This document shows, one piece after another, positions 38,683 through 44,188 of a DNA stretch of 44,188 nucleotides (position 1 is its first letter; every line of letters begins with the position of its first letter). Under the pieces are notes generated by a model that saw only the letters and a list, made by a program, of their open reading frames with translations, made no database searches and was not told the DNA's origin. Origin of the DNA: an uncultured Woeseiaceae bacterium (GTDB lineage: Bacteria > Pseudomonadota > Gammaproteobacteria > Steroidobacterales > Woeseiaceae); contig CAMYJB010000028.1 in NCBI GenBank assembly GCA_947258565.1, forward strand, positions 1 through 44,188, written 5' to 3'. Made by a program: the position numbers and the translations under genes.

Positions 38683-38786
38683 CTTTAAGTGCCAGTCGAA
38701 AGCCGAGTCATTCTCCGGAACTCATCGAGAGCGCCAGTTGCCTGATTTCTTCACAGCGACTGGCACTTAAAGTCACTGTCCCCTAA
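38668..38786. mobile_element. Palindromic MITE/REPIN-like element at the nuoN 3' end
   Basis: The left arm (38668-38698) and right arm (38757-38786) are inverted copies. They are identical over 30 bases apart from one extra G in the left arm. The arms begin TTAGGGGACAGTGACTTTAA and enclose a 58-base centre. Such long palindromes with a GGGGACAGTGACTTT-type end are seen scattered in proteobacterial genomes, often beside IS200/REP-associated transposases. That link is from memory, not from a search. No transposase gene is present here. The left arm provides the last codons and the stop of nuoN. The strong hairpin could also terminate or stabilise the nuo transcript. Confidence 0.75.
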
Positions 38787-38878
38787 TTTCCCCATTTCTG
38801 TGGACGGCCTTCTGGCCTGCGAAGCGCGGGGAACTCATGGGACGCCGGATGGGGTCCCGGATTTTCGGTAATTCCGGG

Positions 38879-38907
38879 TTGTAATGGCGCTGTCATCTGA
38901 GTAATAT
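38879..38907 (+). promoter_or_regulatory. Probable sigma-70 promoter of initiator tRNA
   Basis: TTGTAA (38879-38884), a 17-base spacer and TAATAT (38902-38907) end 14 bases before the tRNA. The C/G-rich stretch CCTGCCCC right after the -10 resembles the discriminator of stringently controlled stable-RNA promoters. Confidence 0.65.
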
Positions 38908-38921
38908 CCTGCCCCTGCTGA

Positions 38922-38998
38922 TGCGGGGTGGAGCAGTCTGGCAGCTCGTCGGGCTCATAACCCGAAGGTCGCAGGTTCAAATCCTGCCCCCGCTACCA
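38922..38998 (+). tRNA. Initiator tRNA-fMet (anticodon CAT)
   Basis: The 77-base tRNA has the initiator hallmarks. Three consecutive G-C pairs (GGG/CCC) flank the anticodon loop CTCATAA, the D-arm GGAGCAGTCTGGCAGCTC is typical, and positions 1 and 72 do not pair. Here the mismatch is U1-U72, whereas E. coli has C1-A72. The CCA is encoded. A good promoter lies upstream and a hairpin with T5 downstream, so it is probably a single-gene transcript. Its 3' end is partly duplicated at 41068-41092. Confidence 0.95.
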
Positions 38999-38999
38999 A
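38975..38999 (+). repeat. Candidate attachment site: 3' end of tRNA-fMet (copy 1)
   Basis: This 25-base segment spans the T-loop, the 3' acceptor strand, CCA and one following A. It recurs as a direct repeat at 41068-41092 with 21 of 25 identities, including the last ten bases CCGCTACCAA without a mismatch. Repeats of a tRNA 3' end are the usual mark of tyrosine-integrase insertion. Confidence 0.5.
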
Positions 39000-39001
39000 A
39001 C

Positions 39002-39035
39002 AAAAAAGCCGGGCCGCGACGGGGCCCGACTTTTT
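39002..39035 (+). terminator. Intrinsic terminator after tRNA-fMet
   Basis: GCCGGGCC (39008-39015) pairs with GGCCCGAC (39023-39030) with one mismatch and a 7-base loop. It is preceded by A6 and followed by T5 (39031-39035). It lies 9 bases after the tRNA CCA. Confidence 0.75.
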
Positions 39036-39267
39036 CGGACGTCTCGGGTTTGGCTGGTGTCCGTTTCCTCGACAATGCTCGCCATACGGCTAGAACACCA
39101 GCGATCGGCGGCCCGTACCCCGAAGCAGACGCGCCCCACATACGCTTGATTCAGAAGCTCACGACATTCAGGCTGATTCAGCGACGTGAGAATAGGTAAA
39201 TTCCATAGCATCTTGCCCCACCATGCCGCGATAAAATCTTTCGGGTTTTGACTTGCGTGGAGGAGAC

Positions 39268-40164
39268 ATGCGAGCGATATCAGGCACGACAATTGGGATC
39301 ATAGTTACCTTTCTATCAACAGAACTGTTGACACTGGCCTACGCGGATGACGTGCGATCGGTTCTGCTCGATCGAAATGGCGTGCAGGAATCGGTTAAGA
39401 CGCCGGGCTATTCAACGTATGCCGGCCGAAATTTTCCGACGATGGTGCTGTGGGGTGACACGCACCTGCATACGGATCTGTCGCTCGATGCACGGGCATT
39501 CGGTGTAACGCTGGGGCCTGATGAGGCCTACCAGCTGGCCCGTGGGGACGAGGTAACCACCTCGCATGGTGAACGTATTCGCCTGTCCCGCCCGCTGGAT
39601 TGGCTCGTTATTTCGGACCACTCCGATGCAATGGGAACGATGAAAGAGATCGTCGCGGGCAACCCGACCCTGCTGCGCGATCCGACGGTGCAAGACTGGC
39701 ACAACCGCATCAACCAGGGTGGAGAGACCGCGTTGTTTGCCACAATGGAAATAATCGAGACCTTCGCGGGAATTACAGGCGAATCGATACCCGAGATTTT
39801 GATGGACGACGATTTCGTCGGTTCTGTGTGGGACGAGTACCTTGAGGTCGCAGAGGCTTACAACGACCCCGGCCGGTTCTCCGCGATCATCGGTTACGAA
39901 TGGACCTCCACGGAAGGTGGCAACAACCTGCACAGGAACGTGCTCTACCGGAACGGTGCCGAGCACGCACGGCAGATGCTGCCCTACACAACGGCGGAGA
40001 GCTTCAACCCGGAAGACCTCTGGAACTGGATGGCGGAATACGAACAAAAAACCGGCGGCGAGCTGCTGGCGCTCGCGCATAACGGCAATCTGAGTAACGG
40101 GCTCATGCAGGCGCCCTCAGGCTCGGTCGGGCAACCGCTTGAAGAGGTGTTGGCAGGCCAGTGA
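39268..40164 (+). CDS. DUF3604 domain protein, C-terminally truncated
   Basis: DUF3604 proteins are exported, roughly 600-residue proteins with a PHP-like metal-site signature; their substrates are unknown. The ATG at 39268 has a strong GGAGGAG site and a signal peptide (about 1-26, ending AYA). The mature part has the metal-type motif WGDTHLHTDLSLDARAFG (His66, His68), LVISDHSDAMG, GYEWTSTEGGNNLHRNVLYR and ALAHNGNLSNGLM. The frame stops at 298 residues with QPLEEVLAGQ, about half the family length, just after the HNGNLSNG motif. The missing half is not found downstream: the next gene begins inside the stop codon (GTGA) and is unrelated. It is probably a remnant from a deletion or recombination, though a short functional form cannot be excluded. 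Composition is less GC-rich than the nuo operon. Confidence 0.75.
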   Translation: MRAISGTTIGIIVTFLSTELLTLAYADDVRSVLLDRNGVQESVKTPGYSTYAGRNFPTMVLWGDTHLHTDLSLDARAFGVTLGPDEAYQLARGDEVTTSHGERIRLSRPLDWLVISDHSDAMGTMKEIVAGNPTLLRDPTVQDWHNRINQGGETALFATMEIIETFAGITGESIPEILMDDDFVGSVWDEYLEVAEAYNDPGRFSAIIGYEWTSTEGGNNLHRNVLYRNGAEHARQMLPYTTAESFNPEDLWNWMAEYEQKTGGELLALAHNGNLSNGLMQAPSGSVGQPLEEVLAGQ

Positions 40165-40994
40165 AGAATCGTCTCTACTTGCTATTTGCGCTCGCGCTTG
40201 TGGTGTCCCCCGGTCCCAGTTCGGCGGACGAAACGGACGAGCTGCACCCGCTTCTAACCAATGGCTTCTCGATCGACGTCGGAATTTTCTACCCGGACCG
40301 GGAACTGGATCTTCGCGTTGACGGTACGCTGGGCCCTAACGAGGAGATCGACTTCGATACCGGCCTCAATCTCGGAAATTCGGACGAGGTGTTCGCCGGC
40401 GAATTCGCCTGGCGATTTCGAGGCGACTGGTCGTTTCTTGCGCAGTATTTCAGGTCGTCGGATTCGACGAGCCGGACATTGGGCGAGGATATCGAGTGGG
40501 GGGACGTGGTTTTCGGTGCGGGAACGAATGCAACGGTCGGAACCAAGCTTTCGTTGACGAGGCTCTTCGTCGGGCGGCAGCTCAATACCCTGGCGAAGCG
40601 CCACGACGTTGGCATCGGCGGCGGCATCCACTGGCTAAGTCTCGGGTCCTTCATAGAAGGCACGATAGTTGTCAATGGAAATGCCCAGTCCACCAGGCGG
40701 AGTGTCAGCGCAGAGGCGCCATTGCCCAATATCGGGGCCTGGTACCGTTACTCGATATCCCCACGGTGGGCGTTTCGCTCGAGATTCGATCTCTTGAGCG
40801 CCAATGTTGGTGACTACGATGGTCTGTTGGTGAACGCGGCGGTTGGCTTGAATTACCGGCTGTTCGAGAACTTCGGACTCGGCATCGCTTACAACTACTT
40901 CGAACTCGATGTGAAAATCGACAAGTCGAACTGGCGCGGCAAGATCGAAACGATCTACGACGGCGCCTACATCTACGCGAGCGCCTATTTCTGA
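40161..40994 (+). CDS. Putative outer-membrane beta-barrel protein
   Basis: I do not recognise a named family. The GTG at 40161 overlaps the preceding stop. It gives 277 residues with a clear signal peptide (1-22, MKNRLYLLFALALVVSPGPS, cleaved around SSA). The rest alternates hydrophobic and polar residues in short strands with many aromatic residues, for example FAGEFAWRFRGDWSFLAQYF and FENFGLGIAYNYFELDVKID. The protein ends YIYASAYF, with the terminal Phe that the BAM complex recognises in outer-membrane barrels. No Cys lipobox is present. It is coupled to the truncated DUF3604 gene, whose loss of sequence may have placed it in that transcript. Its substrate or partner is unknown. Confidence 0.65.
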   Translation: MKNRLYLLFALALVVSPGPSSADETDELHPLLTNGFSIDVGIFYPDRELDLRVDGTLGPNEEIDFDTGLNLGNSDEVFAGEFAWRFRGDWSFLAQYFRSSDSTSRTLGEDIEWGDVVFGAGTNATVGTKLSLTRLFVGRQLNTLAKRHDVGIGGGIHWLSLGSFIEGTIVVNGNAQSTRRSVSAEAPLPNIGAWYRYSISPRWAFRSRFDLLSANVGDYDGLLVNAAVGLNYRLFENFGLGIAYNYFELDVKIDKSNWRGKIETIYDGAYIYASAYF

Positions 40995-41067
40995 TCCGAA
41001 TCCCGGCAACTATGGGTGTCTGCGGTCGGTATTCCGTTATTTCGAACGGATGCGGCCTGTCGGAACA

Positions 41068-41092
41068 GTACAAAGCATGCCTCCGCTACCAA
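41068..41092 (+). repeat. Candidate attachment site: partial copy of tRNA-fMet 3' end (copy 2)
   Basis: This matches 38975-38999 at 21 of 25 positions in the same orientation. The identity stops right after the CCAA in both copies, and the flanks differ. No other tRNA structure surrounds it, so it is not a decayed full tRNA gene. It lies between the barrel gene and the first DUF1254 gene. Confidence 0.5.
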
Positions 41093-41186
41093 TTGTTACA
41101 CCTGTCGGTACTTAGGAGTGGTAAATTCCGGTTCGGCGGCAGCCGCTGTAGATTTCCGTGGACATTAAAGATGGGAGACAAGTCGT

Positions 41187-42683
41187 ATGTGGAATGGGAG
41201 TGATATCTTGAGTACCAGAACCCGCAATCTGAGTTTTTATCTGCCACTACTCTGCTCGCTGATGCTCTTCAGCGGTTGTGGAAAGATGGGCGATGAGCAA
41301 CAAGCAGTCGAACTCAGCGATGCCCAGCTTGAAGATATCGTGCGCCGGTCGTACCAATACATCGCGATGTTCAACGTGAACAACAAGTTTGCGCATGATG
41401 AGGAGTTTATGATGTATACCGGCGGTTACAACCGGGTGTTTGCAAACACGACGCTGGCCGACCATCGGGTTTCGCAGATCGCGCGCCCCAACAACGACAC
41501 TCTTTATGCCGGAGCCATGGTTGATGTGACCAAGGAGCCGATGGTGATGAAGCTGCCTGCCTTCGATTCGGTTTTCGTCTCACTGATGGTCACCGCCTAT
41601 GACCACTACGTGAACATACCGATTTCAACAAGCCTCGGCGATTTCGAAGAACCCTCGACCATCCTGTTCTACAGCGCTCGGACCCCAGGCTACGACGGTA
41701 AGCCGGTCGATGGCGTCGACACGGTGCACGAGTTGACCGGGGACTTTGCCAGCGTTGTGATTCGCGTTATGCCGCACGCGGCCGAGCCCGAGCGTATGCA
41801 GGGCAATCTCGCCGCGATGAAAGGCCTCGAAATCGTTCCCCTTTCCGAGTTCCTGGGCGAGATGGGCGAGTCCCCGGACTTTATTCCCTGGGGCAATCCT
41901 CCGGTCGTTGAGCGCAACCTTACGCTGAAGGAGGACAAGGCCCGTTTTCCGGAATTCGGTTCGGATTTCGACGTCTTCGAGGACCGGCTGTTGGAAGTGA
42001 TGCAGTTCGTCGTCAATCACAGCACCTTCGATCCTAAGGACGATTTGGACACCGCTTTACTGAAGGCGCTGGAACCGCTTGGCGTGGCGCCGGGGAAGGA
42101 ATGGGATCCTGACGCGGTTGTTGACCTCGACGGCGATGCGGTTCGCGCCAAGGCCGAGGAGGTCGTCCAGGAAGTCCTCACCAACTTCGTCGACCCCAGC
42201 TATAGTGCGGCGAACATTTTGAAGCTCTTCCAGCCGAAAGGCGAGATGGAACTCGAGTTCCTGACCCTGCAGTCGATCGTCGGACCCATAGGCCAGCCAG
42301 CGAGGGAGGCCGTTTATCCGCCGGTTGTTGCCGCCGACGGGAAGCCAATGAATGCAATGTTCGATTACGAGATCGTCATGGCGGCCGGAGAGATGCCACC
42401 CGTGAAAGCCTTCTGGTCAACAACGCTCTACGACAGCGACAATGGCTTCTTCATACCCAACGATCATTTCAAATACAGCGTTGGTGAGAACGCGGGCTTC
42501 AAGCTAGACGAGAACGGCGGCATACGGATTGTCATTGCTGCCAAGAGGCCCGATGACGTGCCAGAGGAGAACTGGCTGCCGATCAATCGCGGCGACTACG
42601 ACATCGACGTTATCATGCGCCTTTACGCCCCCGATCTGGAGCGCTACAAGACTTGGTCCCCACCAAAAGCGGAGAAACTCTAG
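41187..42683 (+). CDS. DUF1254/DUF1214 lipoprotein (first copy)
   Basis: This is a 498-residue exported protein with an N-terminal DUF1254 and a C-terminal DUF1214 domain, a common but functionally unassigned pair. The signal sequence ends LFSGC, giving a lipidated Cys31 from the ATG at 41187. A TTG at 41208 with GGGAG 7 bases upstream would give a tidier signal peptide (Cys24); both starts have purine-rich sites. Family features are GGYNRVFANTTLADHRV, the ARPNNDTLYAGAMVDVTKEP motif and the DUF1214-type PVKAFWSTTLYDSDNGFFIP. The C-terminus has NWLPINRGDYDIDVIMRLYA. It is followed 73 bases later by a second, divergent copy. The role is unknown; surface or periplasmic location is inferred from the lipobox. 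Confidence 0.85.
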   Translation: MWNGSDILSTRTRNLSFYLPLLCSLMLFSGCGKMGDEQQAVELSDAQLEDIVRRSYQYIAMFNVNNKFAHDEEFMMYTGGYNRVFANTTLADHRVSQIARPNNDTLYAGAMVDVTKEPMVMKLPAFDSVFVSLMVTAYDHYVNIPISTSLGDFEEPSTILFYSARTPGYDGKPVDGVDTVHELTGDFASVVIRVMPHAAEPERMQGNLAAMKGLEIVPLSEFLGEMGESPDFIPWGNPPVVERNLTLKEDKARFPEFGSDFDVFEDRLLEVMQFVVNHSTFDPKDDLDTALLKALEPLGVAPGKEWDPDAVVDLDGDAVRAKAEEVVQEVLTNFVDPSYSAANILKLFQPKGEMELEFLTLQSIVGPIGQPAREAVYPPVVAADGKPMNAMFDYEIVMAAGEMPPVKAFWSTTLYDSDNGFFIPNDHFKYSVGENAGFKLDENGGIRIVIAAKRPDDVPEENWLPINRGDYDIDVIMRLYAPDLERYKTWSPPKAEKL

Positions 42684-42756
42684 AGTAAATGGCGCGTTCA
42701 GCAAACAAGTACGATAACAGGGCCCGATTGGGTTCCCGGTCTTAGGAAGGAATAAA

Positions 42757-44055
42757 GTGAAAAAGATCCGCCAGTTCGCGGTCGGGCTTGCCCTGGCCTT
42801 CGTTTTCACGGCCTGTGGCCAGCACCAGGACAGCGCCCCACCTGCTACATTGGCGGATGATGACCTGGAGGCCATCGCCTACGACGCCTTCATCTACGCC
42901 TACCCGATGATGGAGCAGATCAAGACTATCAATGGGATGATCACGTATGCCGACATGCGGCCCAACCGAGTGTCCATGAACCCCAACCTGCCGCGTGAAA
43001 ATGTCGGTCAGCCAATCGTTGCGCCCAATCTAACGTCAATGACAGGGGGTATCTTCATCGATATTTCGGGCGGCCCGGTGACGATGGAGGTCCCTGAAGT
43101 GAAGGACAGATATATCGTCTACCAATTTATTGATGTATTCACACACAATTTCTTCTATCTGGGCACGCGCGGCAACAATGGCGATGCTGGACAGTTTGTC
43201 CTTCACAATGCCAGTCAGTCCTTGCCGGCCGACAATACCGCAAAGCCGGTTTTAATGGAGGGAGATCATGCGATGGTGGTCATACGCATCGATATCAAGA
43301 ACGATAGCGAGTATGACCGCGTTCGAGAAATTCAGAATGCAATAAAGGTGGTTGCAGCACCTGCGACATCGCGATCGTATCCCGCCTACGACAAGGAGAA
43401 GGCGTTTTCTCCCAAGTTCGTTGAGTACGTGAATGAGCTTCTGATAGATGTGCCTGAAACAGAAGTTGACATGTTCGAACGCTTCGCAAAAGTTGGAATA
43501 GGGAGCGACGTGGCATTATCCGAGGGTCAGCTTGCAGAAGTTCAGGCGGGAATCGACTCGGCTTATGAAGCGATTAAGGCGAAGGCCGCAGACATTGAAA
43601 TCGGCAATGGCTACATAGGTGCGACAGAAGTCTTCGGTACCCGCGAGTTTCTCGACGGTAACTACCTTGGGCGCGCGGCCGGCGCAGATTTCGGGTTGTG
43701 GGGGAATTCAAAAGAAGAAGCAAACTATTTCATGTCCTTTGTTGAGGGTGAAGGCCAGATATATTTTGCGAAAGATCAGCTTCCGCCACTAACCGACATC
43801 GGATTCTGGTCGATTACGGCCCATGACGAGAACGTGCTCGTGCAGGCCAATGAATATGATTCGTACGTGCTGACAACAGACCGGATGACGTTCGAAGAGG
43901 ACGGTTCACTCATCATAAGTTTTTCGTCCACGCCCGAGGCGGGCAACTGGCTTTATACGCCTGGTGGAAAGATGGTCATTCTCATTCGGGCATACCAAGC
44001 CGATCCGGAGAAAATAGGGTCGTACGTGCCACCCGCTTTTGAACCCCGAAACTAA
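42757..44055 (+). CDS. DUF1254/DUF1214 lipoprotein (second copy)
   Basis: This is a 432-residue protein related in layout to the preceding gene. The GTG at 42757 has a good AGGAAGG site. The signal peptide ends FVFTAC with Cys20 as the lipidation site. DUF1254 features are IAYDAFIYAYPMMEQIKTIN and NVGQPIVAPNLTSMTGGIFI, where the usual NxDTLY core has diverged to NLTSMT. DUF1214 features are FWSITAHDENVLVQANEYD and NWLYTPGGKMVILIRAYQAD. Codon use and composition are less GC-rich than the core genes. The two copies may have arisen by duplication or arrived together; their low similarity favours an old split. Function is unknown. Confidence 0.85.
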   Translation: MKKIRQFAVGLALAFVFTACGQHQDSAPPATLADDDLEAIAYDAFIYAYPMMEQIKTINGMITYADMRPNRVSMNPNLPRENVGQPIVAPNLTSMTGGIFIDISGGPVTMEVPEVKDRYIVYQFIDVFTHNFFYLGTRGNNGDAGQFVLHNASQSLPADNTAKPVLMEGDHAMVVIRIDIKNDSEYDRVREIQNAIKVVAAPATSRSYPAYDKEKAFSPKFVEYVNELLIDVPETEVDMFERFAKVGIGSDVALSEGQLAEVQAGIDSAYEAIKAKAADIEIGNGYIGATEVFGTREFLDGNYLGRAAGADFGLWGNSKEEANYFMSFVEGEGQIYFAKDQLPPLTDIGFWSITAHDENVLVQANEYDSYVLTTDRMTFEEDGSLIISFSSTPEAGNWLYTPGGKMVILIRAYQADPEKIGSYVPPAFEPRN

Positions 44056-44188
44056 CGCGAAGTGCCGTCGGACCTCGACTGACCTGAATGGCTGCTCCTC
44101 TAATCGGGCCTGTAAGTCAACCTCCCAAGTTTTGTAGAATGTACTGGTCGCGTTCTGGCGCGGGTCACGCTCCTCTACGCAGTCGTTA
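44056..44188. other. Window end without recognisable feature
   Basis: No coding frame, tRNA or clear repeat was seen in the last 133 bases after the second DUF1254 gene. Confidence 0.5.

Noticed and set aside
39195..41135. GGTAAATTCC occurring upstream of both the DUF3604 and first DUF1254 genes
   Set aside because: A ten-base match also occurs inside glmM (about 22880), so it is probably chance.

Overview
This window is a stretch of core chromosome from a GC-rich gammaproteobacterium, followed by about 5 kb of accessory DNA. The core gene order (ssrA-smpB, ratA-ratB-bamE-fur-recN-nadK, hrcA-grpE-dnaK-dnaJ, dapB-carA-carB-greA, yhbY/rlmE-ftsH-folP-glmM, tpiA-secG-tRNA-Leu) is the one known from many gammaproteobacteria. 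A complete 13-gene complex I operon with separate nuoC and nuoD sits between tRNA-Leu(GAG) and the initiator tRNA, which points away from the enterobacteria. The lineage is probably near Chromatiales, Xanthomonadales or Woeseiaceae; that placement is inference and cannot be settled from this sequence alone.

Layout. Bases 1-2.5 kb hold the trans-translation pair ssrA and smpB (minus strand) and a sodium-coupled NSS-family transporter. From 2.5 to 6.8 kb come ratA, ratB, bamE, fur, recN and nadK. From 6.9 to 11.9 kb is the heat-shock cluster hrcA-grpE-dnaK-dnaJ, with two clear sigma-32 type promoters (before grpE and before dnaK) and a terminator-like hairpin between dnaK and dnaJ. From 11.9 to 17.7 kb are dapB, the two carbamoyl-phosphate synthetase subunits and greA. 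From 17.7 to 24.4 kb are yhbY, rlmE, ftsH, folP, glmM, tpiA, secG and tRNA-Leu. From 24.4 to 38.7 kb is nuoABCDEFGHIJKLMN, very tightly packed with many overlapping stops and starts.

The right end is less ordinary. A 119-base element with 30-base near-perfect inverted repeats sits exactly on the 3' end of nuoN and supplies its last codons and its stop. Next come a strong promoter, the initiator tRNA-fMet and a terminator. Beyond the tRNA the base composition is visibly less GC-rich. There lie a 3'-truncated DUF3604 gene, an outer-membrane barrel gene and two tandem DUF1254/DUF1214 lipoprotein genes. A 25-base imperfect copy (21/25) of the 3' end of tRNA-fMet lies 2.1 kb downstream of the tRNA, so this stretch looks like the remnant of a tRNA-targeted insertion. 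No integrase is visible in the window.

No gap between genes exceeds 300 bases. No CRISPR array, complete insertion sequence or replication origin was seen. I did not find a convincing new multi-gene system. The observations most worth following are the nuoN-terminal element, the tRNA-fMet 3'-end duplication with its accessory secreted-protein cluster, and a short-spaced CIRCE-like repeat overlapping the dnaK sigma-32 promoter.
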